Source: Baylisascaris procyonis (lineage: Eukaryota > Nematoda > Chromadorea > Rhabditida > Ascarididae). Taken from it: 64,000 bases of DNA. Under the pieces are notes generated by a model. It saw nothing but the letters and a program-made list of their open reading frames with translations, made no database searches and was not told where the DNA came from. Where the stretch lies: NCBI GenBank assembly GCA_037389465.1, contig JAZARR010000059.1:7215001-7279000 (forward strand), in the 5' to 3' direction. A program made the translations under genes and the position numbers. This document shows positions 27,836-45,945 of this stretch, in pieces; position 1 is the first letter of the stretch; every line of letters starts with the position of its first letter.

Positions 27836-30800
27836 ATGTCTTCGTTGGCTTCGTCATCCGCACAACCTCCTTTCGTTCTGTTGGAGACGAGGTACACTTC
27901 GCATTTATCATACAGTGAAGCCCATCGGCTTTGAAGCTCCCACACAGAAAGGCGGAAGATTGCCGTCAATGGATTTTTATCATTCCTCAATTATCAAGGA
28001 TTTGATTAAGATTCAGCTTGGGAGTCTTTTGAAAAATATCTCAGGTGGGAATACGCGAACGCTTTCTATTTCAAATGAAGGACAGAAAAGAGGTGTAGTT
28101 ATTCGAGAAATGGAGAGAGTAGTTCCCTGTCGTCTTAACCGTATAGGTGAGGGTTGTAGAAAAAGCGACATCTACTGTATCTACGCATCATGGAGTTTCT
28201 TTAAATAGTGGATCGCAACCGCAGACCCATGTTTGGTCCAAATTTGTTATTCTTCCTAATGAGTGCGTGTAGAAATTGTTCTTGGCTCCATCCACTTCTG
28301 GGGCGTTCCACTGAAAGGCATCACCTATAATTAAGTCTTAAATTTTGATTAAAACTTCTTTAGAGTTACGATGGTCTGTGATATCAAAGACAAAAGATCG
28401 AGAAAAAATTGAGAGCTAATTGTCGTTCACGTGCTGTTGGCTCAAAAGCTTGTTCGAATATACCAAGACAAACAAACAAATCTATCTGAGTGCGTATCAG
28501 ACGTTTGCAGACATGTCTGCTGTCCCTGCCACTTGTTGAGGATATTATTATCCGAGTTGTCGCGCGCCTCCAGTGGTTAGGACTGAAGTTCCACTAACAT
28601 GACAGAGTCGATGTTCTGCTTTTTGCAGAAGACATAATCATTTTGCGTGACGGCAAGGGTCGAATGGTCAAGGAGAAACTGCGAGTCATGGACGTGGGAG
28701 CAAAACTGAACCATTAGAGCTCCGCCGAAACTATAAACGAATTCGACCATATACGTGCTCATCCATCAGAGGGTATTTTGAACCCGGTTCAAAAGCAAGG
28801 ATCATCGAAGAAGGCAGATGTCTTTACCTCTACACTGCTTATCTGATAACGGGATCTGCCGGATTTTTTCAACAATGGCATGAAAATCACAACCATGATG
28901 TACCAGGAGAGCTTAGAAAATATCCTGCTGCACAGTCCCAGTTCCACTTCAGAATATAGTGCTCCCACTGGAACTTGTACATATCGAAAACCTCAGACGT
29001 CCGAGCTTGTGACCCGAATGGAATCCTTGCTTCGTTTGATCGGCTAGTTGGTCCTTTAGAGCTGCAGCTAAAGTCTTCAAACCTTGTGGACTGGGATCCG
29101 AGCACATTATCAGCGTCGGTGGTCCAGATGCTAAAGGAGATCCACTTCCTTCGACAGCAGCTATTGTGCAAGTTGCCGAACGCGTTCTATGTGCCTACGA
29201 AAATGCAACATTCACGCGACCACCCCCTTTTCCTTGCCACATTCCGTATATTTGCACATTTTCGGTCATTACCTGGCCTCGATCATAAGCAGCGAATGTG
29301 TCAAATAAAGCACTCCATTACGGGAGCTGGGGAAGCGGCTGAAGAGAAATAGAGGTATTGAAAAAAGTCGTTAATGCTGCCGTTTTTTGTTTTTTTTTTT
29401 TTTCGAAGGTCGGCAGTTATTTCACATAAACATAACACTTTCAGTATGGGTTCGATATGCACTGAACTATACTGGGATCATGCACCCAAGACATGCAAGA
29501 ATTTCGCCGAGCTTGCGCGTCGAGGTTATTACAATGGAACGATATTTCATCGCATAATCCCAGACTTCGTGATTCAAGGTGGTGATCCAACAGGCACTGG
29601 TGAGTTATATTTTATTACTTCACTCGTCATGCTTCTAGTCAACAAGATGATTAAGACATCCGACCGCAATAGGATCTACGCTCGTCGGTTTCATAAAACG
29701 ATCCTTCGGGTGATGGAATTCTTTAATTTCTATAACACAAAGGGGCGAACAAACTCCGTTTCCACCCTCGAATTGTGCGTTAAAAATTGTTATTGCTATA
29801 TTCGAGCAGTGTTATTCCACCGGAATTATTTGTTGCAATACTATACTTGTGCCTCTGTTCGAAAGTAGGTCACGGAATGTCACTATGTCCGTATTTATGC
29901 TCTATAGTCTATCCATTCGTACACGATATAGTACAACACTTAAAGCTTCTTAACATGTGCGGATAGGGAAAGGCAGAATTGCTCACAATTGTATGTACGT
30001 TGCATCTAAGCGCTTGCACCGAATGAAATCCGATGGCGTAAGTCGAAGCAAGCTATTGAATTTCGCGAAGCTGAGGTGTTGTGCCGATAAGACGGCTTGT
30101 GAAATCTATGATGATTTTCGCAATTTTCAGCGAGAACGTTGACAAAACGATCTTTGAAGCTTCATGTCATTGAGAATTTAAACATGCCATCATCCTCTGC
30201 GGCATTACAGTTTTATTTGACATATGCATTTTTTCTGTTATGCTAAGGTCCGCATCCCGCCATTTTACTGTAAAGATAAGAGATTGCTTCCTTTTTCTTT
30301 TTTCTTTTCTTCGCGCCGCAGTAGGCTCCAATCGACACATACAGTCCCGAGGTTCCTTTTCGGCACACATAGTCTGATTTTATTCAAGTATAAAGTGTCC
30401 AGTGTGAGTAGTGGGAGCCCTGACAGGGCGTGCACACTTCAGGACGTGGGGGAGCGTCGATCTATGGCGATCGTTTTCACGATGAAATCGACGATAGTCT
30501 CAAGCATACGGGTGCGGGAGTGCTATCAATGGCGAATGCAGGTCCAAATACGAATGGTTCACAGTTCTTCATAACGCTGGCTCCAGCACAGCATCTCGAT
30601 GGAAGACATACAATATTCGGGAGAGTTGCTGCTGGGATGAAGGTATACTTGATCAAATTACGGTCGTAGGTAGTAGCAGGCAAATCTCGGTTTACTTGAC
30701 GTCAGATATGCTAGAAGATTATAGGATGTATCTATCGAGCTATTCTTGATTTTTTTGCTTGAAGGGGGTTTTTTCTGTACACTAGCAAGGACCTGTTCTT

Positions 30801-31652
30801 TTACTTTCCGTCTTTCTCGGGTCTGATCTAACAAATTATTCATATCTTCGCATGCTTGATTATGAAGGAGGGATCCTCTTTTGATGTAAGTTCAGCTCTA
30901 GATATAGCATATCTCGGGAAGCTTGGAGAATAATAGTGAGAGTTAATAGTTATCCAGTCACAAATGGAAATATTATCGCGCTGTGGAGCACGAGTATGAA
31001 ATCGGCTGTCACCTTGCGGCTAAACGCAGGACTTGATAGGTTCCGTTGACCAAGCGCTTCAAAACACCTTAGGCAATGATAACCTTACGATGAGCGCATC
31101 AATAGTGTGTCCGGTTTTGAAAGGGTCGTGGTCTTTACAGTGTGGTGCGACCAAGAGCGAGGATATGGGTAACGTTGCTGGATGCTGTATCCGAGAGAGC
31201 AACTGTAGGATCTTGGCCTTTGCAGTAACTTGTAGACAAATAGTGAGCGTTAGGCCAGGCATCTTAAATACCTCTACCGCTCGTGACTTCACTACAATGT
31301 GGAGCAGCGTCATCGAAGAGATGGCCCAGTTGATTATATTTATTGAATTCGCAGTCAGTGAATGGAATTGGTATTGGAAGCTGTACAACCTCTCAGTTCG
31401 GATCACTGCTGTGTCTGTAAAATGCGCTTATGGTTGATCTGTGTGTTATACACCACAGATACGGTTCCCCATACAGGCAGTTATATGCCTTCATTTCGCA
31501 ATTGTTGTTATCGGTGTTGACAGTGCGAACGAATCAGACTGTCTATTTAGGTGGTACAAAAAATTGGATGCGTTGAGACGGATAATAACGATCGACCGAA
31601 ATGTGATGTACGAATAGTGAAGGCAATTCCGAAGGACGATTCACGCACATGA
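27836..31652 (+). CDS. PPIL1: Peptidyl-prolyl cis-trans isomerase, PPIL1-type cyclophilin
   Basis: Small single-domain cyclophilin; the family member PPIL1 is a spliceosome component bound to SKIP. Four exons join in frame: 27836-27891, 29445-29599, 30443-30642 and 31551-31652, giving 170 aa (human 166). Exon 1 gives a short Ser/Ala-rich start and FVLLETS, which joins to [20 protein letters not shown]. The active-site segment is [19 protein letters not shown], with R55, F60 and Q63 conserved and V61 where most members have Met. Next come RGGASIYGD and [19 protein letters not shown], where His replaces the usual Trp, as I recall for the C. elegans orthologue. The end is [18 protein letters not shown], typical of PPIL1. 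Acceptors TTTCAG, CTTCAG and TTTAG; phases 2, 1, 0 match. Intron 1 (1.55 kb) contains unexplained open frames. Confidence 0.95.
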
Positions 31653-32237
31653 AAAACGAGAAAGGAGCGTCCCATTGCAGCACTGTTGTTGTATATTTTG
31701 TTCTGAATTTCGTTGTTTCTCTGTTTCTCGACAAACTCACAAAGAAAACTGAAATACAGCAGAAGAAAGTTGATGAAAGAGAGGACGTATATACAAGTAT
31801 AGCAGCAATCAAGGGAGACAGATTGTTGTGGCACATTCATTCAAACTAATTATTATATGATTTCGAAAGTGTACGTTATTCAATGAGTAATTAGTTGACG
31901 ATGTGCTAATCAAAGTAGGCGAGTGGTTAATGGATACAGGTTTTCGGCATCAACGATTCTTTTCGATAGCTGATCCTAAATTTGGATGGGTTCACTAAGC
32001 AAGTTTTTCATGCTAACTGCTATTAATATACCCGACGGTTTCTTTGTTTAAATGTGAATGTTGTTTCGATGGAACTCTCGGAGAAGCCTTTCACAGCCTT
32101 GTAACAGCAGACAAAATAAAAAAACGTTAAGGTATTCGAGCGATTGCAAATCAAACATTTTAAGGTGGACTTTATAGCCTGGATCATAAACCCTAGAAAG
32201 ATTTTGCGGGAGGCGGCGCAGGTGGACTGTTTTTTTT

Positions 32238-32241
<4 letters not shown>
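31653..32241. other. Spacer between PPIL1 and retrotransposon
   Basis: AT-rich DNA without a recognisable gene; presumably the PPIL1 3' UTR and the flank of the retroelement insertion. Confidence 0.5.

Positions 32242-32278
<37 letters not shown>
32242..32278. repeat. (TA)n microsatellite at the 3' end of the retrotransposon
   Basis: Uninterrupted TA dinucleotides directly abut the sequence 3' of the - strand retrotransposon ORF. Non-LTR elements of the RTE group commonly end in short tandem repeats, so this may be the element's own tail or the insertion site. Confidence 0.9.
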
Positions 32279-36437
<4,159 letters not shown>

Positions 36438-36445
36438 CACTAAAT

Positions 36446-36617
36446 GACCGATGTTTGTCACAAATTGATGTTGTTTTTTCATGCTGCAAGCCATGCAGGA
36501 GGACCTCACTGATTCCCGTTCTTTCGGAAATGACCGATGTTTGTCACAAATTGATGTTGTTTTTTCATGCTGCAAGCCATGCAGGAAGACCTCACTGATT
36601 CCCGTTCTTTCGGAAAA
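36446..36617. repeat. Tandem duplication of an 86-bp unit
   Basis: Two adjacent copies (36446-36531 and 36532-36617) start with GACCGATGTTTGTCAC and end with TTCTTTCGGAAA. They differ at only about two positions (AGGAGGACC versus AGGAAGACC, and the last base). The duplication lies just outside the (TA)n tract flanking the retrotransposon. No coding function is evident. Confidence 0.9.
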
Positions 36618-39600
36618 CCTGTAGACTGAATACCGCTTGCAATTTACCTTAAATTTTGAAATAGGCTAATGCTACATAGAAAGTCATTCATCACTTCTTT
36701 TCTTTTCATTCTCTTTTTTTGGAGGAAGAATCAGTAGTTGAAATATTTCTCCATATAACGGTAATTGAATAGATTCTACATTGTGTGCACTGGCGTGCAT
36801 CGTTACCTCATTCATGGTTTATTAGCTATGTTTGCGCCAAATCGGGCATACCATTCATCACAAGCAAACTTGCCTTATCCCCTTCCTCCATGGTAGCAGA
36901 TAATAGCAACTATTCAAGAGCAACGTTTGCGCGATCAGTGTTGAAATTATTTGCACATGCAAAGGCTTTTGCTTCATTTCCATTTCCGAACAACAACTCA
37001 GCACATGGCAATATGCAAGTGTGAAATGAACGGCGTTGTAAAGTTCATCATGAATGCCTAGAGTAGCACTTTAATACACTCTAACCCTTAACAATGTTGA
37101 ATTTCGAAGTAATCACTGTGCGGGTTAGTGAAAAGGAGATCTCGGGCTTCCATATATTTCCATCACAGCATACGTCTTCAATTCCATCTACCACGAATTT
37201 ATGCATCAATATTTATTCAAAACCAAGAAATTTAGACGGTTACCCGACTCTAGACCTAAGAGGCTAGATATTCTACAATATTTAGGAGACAAAAATGTAA
37301 CAAGTCTCTAAAAATTTCAGGGGCGTTTGGTCATTTAAATTTGGTATTGTTTGTTGAGTGGTTTATGAGTGAAGACACTAATATCGTTGCAAACTCAAAA
37401 TACATTTGCATATGCGGTAAGAAATCTAAATAACTCTTACCACTATATATAAAAATTTCACTCCGATGTGTTTTTCATCGTTCGTTTTGTTCAAGTATTA
37501 GGCGCAGCGAGATACGTCCATAACGATCTGAAATCAGCTTATGTTAGCTTAGACATTCATATCCTTATTTTGTATGGATTTTCGAACTTCCACAACGGGT
37601 GAATAATACTTCCAAATTTTATAACTTATTCGCAAATGTTGCGGTCCGCTATTGCACTCATAAATATTTCTAATCAGGTTTTCTCAAACTGAAGAGGTTT
37701 TCTCAAACTTTTAAGTGACCAAAAGTTTTGTAGAGGAAATTTCCACGAATAGTGTTTTTGAGCGAGAGCCACATTGCCTTGCATACATCAAGAGAATGAT
37801 GGTTCGTTTTAGAAGTGTTCAGTCATCATCTGTCAGCAACACGAAAATCACCACAAGGATTTTATTAAAAAACCCGGTCGATTTGTGATAAAAGTACGTT
37901 GAGTTAAAATGTCGGCAAATAAACATTATAGGATATTTGCTTCGATGTGTTTTCTTGTCGTAATTGTAGCTCAAAAATTCATGTGATTTCGGCCATCACT
38001 GTTAATGATGCATAAATGTTGAAGAGTAGGTTATGATCTACTTGTGCCCTTTCTGATTCAACGCAACGTATGCGCTTGTCTTCACATTCTCCTTCACTGG
38101 CATTGTACATTTAGGCGTTGTTGTGACCGCTTTTTTCGTAGAATTTCTTATTGTTCGCTGTCAATCGCATCGAAGAAGGTCGCTCGATTTTGTTCGGTTA
38201 GTATTCATTCACTAAGTAAGGTAGTAATAAATAGCTTTGAGCATGTGGCAGTAATGACAACGATGAAGCATGAGAACAGTAAAAAAATCGGTAGCCTTCC
38301 CATCTCTGTTAATATGCATGGCTCCTATCTATGATATATTGCTTTAGTGAGGCAACAGTTTTTGGAAACACGTTGTAATGATATCTTATGACGAATATGA
38401 CGCGAATTTATAGATGAAATGCAAAATTGCGCTCTTTTAAGATCTAAATATGAGTGTGTCGGAATTGTGTGGCGAGTACGAGCTGAGGGAAAGAATATTT
38501 CTTAAAGTTATTTTCTTTTCACTTTAAGAGATTAGGCAATAACGAAATGAATGCTTGAAACGTGAATTATTCCTCTGTTTACGCCGGTTATCTTATGGTC
38601 TCTCAATATACATTTCACGCAGTTTTGCTATTCATTAATTGCTTCAACGATCTCCGTTTAAGTTGAGCGGACTTTGAAAGGAAACCTTTCTGGCACAAGT
38701 TAATTCAGATCCATATATGTAACAAAATTGAAACGTCAGGAGATGCCCCAGAGGAGCTGATACATTATTTGCTTTTGAAATCTCCTCACCTCCTGATTTA
38801 TCTTTTATCAACGTATTTTGCGAGCTGATAGATTGTTAAATATGACCAGGTAGTTTGGCCACGGATTTTAATTATACTATATACAACTCTTTCCGAGGCT
38901 AATAGATATATCTGAGTGTTGATGGGCCTTATTCTTTGCTGCGGGTCATACGCATTAGATGATCCATAGGCTACTGGGTTAATACTACCGGAGAAAAGAT
39001 CAATGAAAAATTTCGTCTTAATCTGCAGTTTCCATCATTTGCTGTAAAAAATCATGCAGTATTGCGGAAATCATAAAGCTTATCACAATAATATAAATGC
39101 TTTCCTTAAATAGGCTTTGGAATGTTTAGTTTTTGCTACAGCAGTATCACTATTAGAATGGTTACTTAGAAATAAGGTGCCAGCACTCAAGGCCTTAAAG
39201 TTTCGCATTTAGCTTGATCATCGTCAAGTTAAAGTCTATATTATGTTTTGTTTGTTTCATTTTTTGTTCGGCTTCGATTTCGTTGTTCTTACTGCTACTC
39301 TTGTAAATTTATAATGTTTTCGTTTTAGTGAGCACTTGTTACTGCTACAGTATTTGTAGCAAGTTTATAGTGAGTAGACTTTCACTACCCGCGATCTTCT
39401 ATCCAATTCTTTTTGTTGTCAGTTCCTCATATCTACTATCTTTCTTGCTTCTTTTCATGGTGAGATCTCACTGTCATCTGTGAGTTCTTTTACGCAGCTG
39501 TTGATGGTTTTTCTCTAGCTCGGAAACATTCAATTTTTTGATTGCTACCTGCTTGTAAAGATGGTTTTCACGAAGTATTTGTTAGTTAGTTTTTAATATG

Positions 39601-42600
39601 CGCCACATATCGCAATCACACTAAAATTACATACCCGACCATGTAGGGAACTCGTTCAACCAAAGTACGCATCCTTTGCGGATGTACTGTCATTGAATGG
39701 CCACAGTGTTCACTGCGTATTTGCTGTTAGCTTTCTATTGCCCATCATTGATTACGTACGGTGCCTTTTGACAAGCAATGGTTATTTCTCTTTCATGCCA
39801 CTCACATGTGCTTTGTGGAAATTACTCCGCTGGCCACGATTTAACCTTTAACGAGGAGTCACATTTTGAGGATATGATCAATCTCCTCACAACTTAGGGC
39901 ACATTTTCTTAGGAAGTGTAAATTTTTTTGAATTTTCTGGATTTTGGAACTAGAAAGGAGCAATTCTTGTGAAACAGAATCTATTAAGAGGAACTTCTCA
40001 GTTGAATATTTTGGTGGAGCTCAAGTGAAAGCTTGCCATTAACTGTGATCCTCATCTAAGAAATGAGAAATAACTTTGATGCATCAAAAATTTCCTCTAA
40101 AAAAAGAAGCGGAAGCATGGCCATGTTGTTTTTGTGCTCATTTTAGGCCTTTTCTTAGCAATCGTTCGAACGTCCTGAATCTCAGCTTGTGTGGGTAACT
40201 TAAGTAATAGGACAGTTTTAGAGCACAGGACAGGAGAATGAAATATGTTGAATCGCTTTCTGGAGGGGTGAATGAATGCCGTACGTAATGTGTTCACGAC
40301 TGGGAGGATCATTCGTCGAACGACCACCCAACACGATATTGCGTCACCTCCCCCTTCCGTCAAAGAGGCTCCTCTCTTCATTCAGTGTGACAATAATGAG
40401 TGATAGCACTAGTTAAGAGTCACAACAACGATTACTCACTTCAGCATGAGTAATGCGCGTTGGTTGGACAATGTAAATTGAAAGGGACAAATAAAACAGT
40501 TATAAACAATCTTATTTTTTCCACCAATTTGCTCTCGCAATCGCATGCAAATTTCCATTGGCAAATGCTGTTTATGGGCACCGTTCGTCACCGTCTATTT
40601 ATGCACAATTTATGGGTCTGTCGTTAGGTGTCATGTTTTGAATACAAAGGAAATGCTTATGGAATTCTATGCACACGTTCCTAATCGGTGCCTGAAACGG
40701 ATCCATGAACCGGATCTTAGCTCCATTATTCATCTTATACTTAAGGTGTGGGTATCTGAAGCTTCACACAGTCAAAGTAATTCAGAACATAAATGTCACC
40801 CATACATTACATACCAATTGCTTCATGCGAAGGTCGATCACGTTACTTTTCACTGCAGTGTCGCTTCTTTTCAAGTCTACAATGAATTATCACCATAACT
40901 GAATATAGGGGAGATTGCCTTGTATTTACATCACGTTGCCCAGGAACGTGTAGCCATTATTTATAATGTGTTAAATGCTCGCAGTGGAGATGATATACTA
41001 GCGCAATTCCTTTCACTTGTTTAATTGATAATTAATATTGGTGGTCACAAATGTGTAACACCTATCTCTGTTTTTTTTTTTTTTTTTGCTTGTTCCTGCC
41101 TTTGATTTGGTAAATGTGTGTCTTTAATTGTGCATTGATACAACTTTCTTTTTTTGTAGAGAAACTTTTGTGTTGCGATGTTTACGTGTATAGATTCATG
41201 TTTATGTATAGAGGTTCATGTTTTGCTTAGAGCACTAGAAAGAACTTGAGTCATCAATTCCGTCCTTAAACATCAACGTAATCTTATAACGAGGATTACA
41301 AAAATAAGATCGGGAATTATTAAATTATCTTTGTGCAATAAACAGTTAGTAATAATTGTCTATGAATGCGATCGCAGCGACACTTCGGAAATGCAAATTA
41401 AGTCGGCTAAAACGAAAAGTTTTCCGCAACAAAAAGAAATTCACCACAATCAGTTCTAGCAATTGGCTGCGAAGAGAATAGATTTGGCATTTTACGTTAG
41501 GATAATGCACTGTATAGCTTCTTTCTTCTATACTTGAAATGATTTATTACTAGACACAAATTCCGCAAATCTTTAGTCGATGATATCAACGACAATTAAT
41601 GCTTGGCTGGAAATAGTCTTGACCTCGAGTTGGACAAAATTGCGCTGTAACTTCGCGCAAAGTTGCCCGTTATTTCATTATGCCTCCCATGCTGCATAAA
41701 TTTTTTATCCGCTTCTACGTAACCATTTCGACAACGTAATGAGCAATTCTGAAATAATTTGAAACTCATTGCGGAAATCTGTCTATATGCGAGAAATATT
41801 TATCAAAGCTGACCGAAATTGTTTCTTTTGTTGCTCAGAATCTAAATGTGATCTGCTGGTGATGGAGGATCGATTCGTCAGAAAAACTTAACCGGAATCT
41901 CAAATTTGAAACGCTTCCGAAATGCTTGCATCTTATTATTTTCGCAATGATGGATGAGCCGGTAAATAGCTTTTCGTTGTCAGTACTGAGCAGCATCCGT
42001 TGTGTGTCAATATATGCATCATTCACCTCGTGCTGTTGCAATGTAGTAGTGGTCATGAAACGTAGTCCCAGGAAATACCTAAGGAATCATCAGTCACAGA
42101 ACGTTTCTTATACAATACTCCTCCTTTTAAACCCTACTCTTACAGCCCCTTCGAATAGACTTCGTTCGTCTTAGAAGCTGCGAGAGCTAAAAGCATTCCG
42201 TTGGCAAAACATCTTCACATATACATCGATTATATGAAGAATATGAGCACGATAAATGCTCAAAATTCATGAACAAAAATGTTTTAGGGTGTTTTATCCC
42301 TTTGTTCTTTAAGCAATTTGCTAATTGGAAGTTTTGTATAAGCTATGTTATTTGGTGACTCCTTCTAAACCATTGTATTCTACCTTCTATTGCTTTAATA
42401 ACTGCAGAACTTGATATCAGTAGGCTAATCTGTTGAAGTTATTAGTTCCGTCTTCAGTTATAGTAATTGTCACTCGATAAACCTAACAAATTTCAAAGCA
42501 CTATTTCCATCATTGATCTGAGGACTTGCTGATAAAGAAACTTAGAGATAAATTCATTGGCAACTATAATTGGCCCGGGATGATCGAAAAATTTGACTAC

Positions 42601-45600
42601 TATTCGAAAATGGACGTCGAATTTTAGGCCATAGTTCCAGGTTATATAAAAGTTAGAGGGTTTTATTTTTTACTTGCTGATTAAGAATCATTCAAATGAT
42701 GGTTTATCGACGTTTTGGCGCTGTAACATTAAAATGCGGACCTTAACACGATCAACTCTATCCGATAATGTTTCTCTTTCGGATGTTTCTTTCCCAAGCG
42801 CGAGCACATAGTGCCTCCTTCATTTTTGGCGCCTTCTTTAATAGTGGTAGCGTGCCGCTGTTTTTCTATAAAGTAAATAAGGGAAGGTATTGTACTTGAG
42901 TAACCATGCTTGAGGGTCGAGTGGTGTTGAATCTACGTTTTGAAGCACCACAGGTAATAATGCGTTTTTAGAGGTGTTTTTCTTAACGGTCAGATTCTAT
43001 AGGTGATGGTCTTTTTTTGACGGGGAGGGGAGAGGGAAGGCGACAAGGCTGTTTTGAAGTGGCGGTGGCTGCAAAATAGGTTTTCGATGTACAGATGTCA
43101 TCATTCCGTTCCTCTCGTATCGCAGAAACAGAGTTTCCTTGAGAAAGAAAAATTGAGCAAAGTTTCAGCCCCGCACCCAGCGTATAGTTGATGCAAGATG
43201 TCTGTAGTGAGGGTCATTTTAACTGCAAGCATTAAAACTTTACACTTCTGAGCAGATTATCGTTGAGGGGGGTTTCGTTGAGTCGAATTCTGTGGGGCAG
43301 ATAATTCATTACCGTTTCTGAAGGGTACTTAATCCAGTTATTGTTATTAAAATCATTACCGACAATAAATGGAAAAAAAACAGTCCATACAGTGAATAAA
43401 AACGAAGAAAAGTATAATAATATGAGTGTGAACGGGCACATCAGCAAGTAGAATATACAAATCTCATTACATATAATACGTAACAGGTTATGAATTAGTA
43501 ATGAGCAGATGAGTTCCAAACAAAGATGAATACGTGCACTTGCATAGTGAGTTCAATTGTGATAGGTGCAGTTCAGCGCTTTATTAGAGAGTATCAATTC
43601 GAACGCTTCCAAAATCAAGTATCAAAAGATTATTTTCAGGTTACTAATAAGAAGTTGGATCTCATGGATAACTGTTGACGTCAACGTCTTTATCGAACGA
43701 AAGGAGCCAAAGATTTTTTTTGTGTTTTAATCGACCTTGGAAATTTCTGAGCGAAGTAAGTTGAAAATTGTTTTAACTTAGTTTTAACTTAAAATTATTT
43801 TAACTTATATCTAGGCGTGCGGAGAGAGTCTAAAATAAAACATAGATCGAGATAAGGTGCATTCCGTCTGTGTAAGTCTTGCCTCTAATAATTATGATAC
43901 TGTTATAAGTATGCCTTGTTTGATTTGTGCGCATTGTTTTCGGGAATAGTAAAATCTGATTGAGGGATTTTCTGTGCATTAATTTCTTTCAACTTTTTCC
44001 TTCTAACTACACTATGAAAATTCCGTTTTTCTACACCATGTTTATTTATTTTTCCCTATCCTATTACGGATATTTAGGAGACTTAATGAAATTCAACTTG
44101 CTGGGTGTCAAACCTCATTTTGAAGATGTGCAAGACTGTTCATGAACAGTGTGATCTTCTTCAGGCATAAAGAAAGCATATTTGTGTTTTGTTTTATTCC
44201 TGTTGAAAGAACTTAATGTGTATTCGTGAATTGCTGCTAATGCGTAATATAATATTAGAATAGTAGAAAATCTTTTTTTTGGTTAAATAAATGTATTTCA
44301 GGACGTTTATTATGCGACATTAACCATATTTCATAACAGCAATTGATTCAATCAAAGATATCTCAATCTGCATATGGCGTTAAGGTTTGTTACCCCTTTA
44401 AATTTTACGCTTATAAGAAGTGCGTTTTTTTCAGTGTCACATCTAATATTCATTTCATACTTCATCGATTTTACCAGCATTTGTCCACTCGCTGCCCTCC
44501 CCCCCCCCCCCTTCTCCTTTAGGTTAGAATTCCGTGGTGTTTACAATATTCTCGTGTCTTATAAATAGCCACGCTTTGAGGCAGGTATACTGTATCACGA
44601 GCTATGCAATACCGTGCCTTATTAAAAATACAACTAGTATTCTGCGCTGTGATGAATTACACCAAATGTTCCCTTCAGCAGATATGTGGGAAACAACCTC
44701 CGTATGTACATTGCATAGGTGGATAATCGTCGTAAAACACTGATTGTATTGGGCAATGTTTTTGGGAACGTTCACTTTTTAAAAGATGGTGTTTGTACTT
44801 TCATGATTCACAAATTGCGTCTGCCAATTGTCAACGAATCTGTTTTTTCATTCGTTTGAGTAAATTTCAATATTTTATTATTGCTTTCGGTGACTTGCAA
44901 ATTCTGATGCTTTACGTTTAATGGCCAACTTTTAGTTTGGATTTATATGCAAATTTATACATTTAATGATGCAAATGACGCTCAAATTTTTTGCTTTTGA
45001 ATTATTTTCTTTGAGCAGCATAAACATTTCTCACTTACGTTCCACGAATAAGTACATATTGAGTAGGCCCTAATCTCTTCATTCAATTATTTCATCTTTA
45101 ATTCAGCGTACTTATTTAACGAAATTTGCAAGTGGGTCCCATACTTTTTCTATGCTTGAAATTAGTCTCTGTCGCCGGGCACCGCAGTTTTATTACCTAC
45201 GATGAGAGTGCGCTTTAAAAAATTGGAAAGTTTCAACTATATTCACCCTCAGAGATGGTTCGATAGGTCATTTATTTACGTATTGAAGTGCTTTATGCAA
45301 AACATTATTGTGTTTTGATCTATATTGCTTTTCATTTCGTTAATCAATTCTGTCTTGTCATTTTATTCATCCTTAGCATCGATTGATCTATTTCATTCAT
45401 CGTGAAAGGGGGTTATTGTTGATTTCTCTATTAATTTCCTTCAAATGGTTTATTGATCTGCTAGCAAATACAAGTTCTTTTCATCCGAGCAATTTCTCAA
45501 GTTTTCACGACCCATTATGTTCTCTAGCCTCCTCTGCCCATTCTCCTTCCACCTCCTTTATTCAACATGGATATATTTGCAGTTGTAGTCTTGTAACTTA

Positions 45601-45873
45601 TAGTCTGATGAACAAAAAATCCGTTCTAACGAGGCATTACTGGTTAGGGGCGCTGTGCACATCAAGAAAATGGGCTTCGAAATAGAAGCCTTTGAATTAC
45701 AGTAATCGTATCTGCCTTTTCATTGAAGACGCAAAGCTGCGCAGCGTTTTTTTTTTTTTTTGTAGCCACTTTTCCATGTGGATGCAGTATGTGCACTGTT
45801 TTATATATAATTCCACATTGAATATGAGCAGTAACACTGTTGTTTCGCAGACGCATGATCGATAGATATATTG
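36618..45873. other. Gene-poor region, about 9 kb
   Basis: AT-rich DNA with no recognisable gene on either strand and only short open frames. Small direct repeats occur (for example GAGGTTTTCTCAAACT twice near 37680-37712). The only exon-like candidate is 42906-42953, listed separately. It could be 5' intronic or regulatory DNA of the MYST gene to the right. Confidence 0.45.
42906..42953 (+). CDS. Candidate first coding exon (unassigned)
   Basis: An ATG in the context AACCATGC opens MLEGRVVLNLRFEAPQ and ends at a good donor, CAG|GTAATA, in phase 0. An in-frame TGA lies just upstream. It could be the start of the MYST acetyltransferase gene or chance; no downstream exon could be linked. Confidence 0.22.
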
Positions 45874-45945
45874 GTACAATAGTTTTTGGATATGACCATG
45901 TAATGCGTCGAGTACAGATGGAATAATCATTTATGCTGACGTTTC
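45874..45945 (+). repeat. 72-bp inverted repeat, left copy
   Basis: This pairs with 46415-46486 in inverted orientation with a single mismatch. It starts GTACAATAGTTTTTGGATAT and ends GCTGACGTTTC. It is part of the Penelope-like element and may be a pseudo-LTR fragment. Confidence 0.93.

Noticed and set aside
27915..28208. 97-codon + strand open frame ([13 protein letters not shown]...)
   Set aside because: It lies wholly inside PPIL1 intron 1, which is fixed by good phase-matched splice sites; the sequence is not recognised.
28975..29352. 125-codon + strand open frame
   Set aside because: Inside PPIL1 intron 1; three frames are open over the same bases, so composition rather than coding is the simpler explanation. 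No family recognised.
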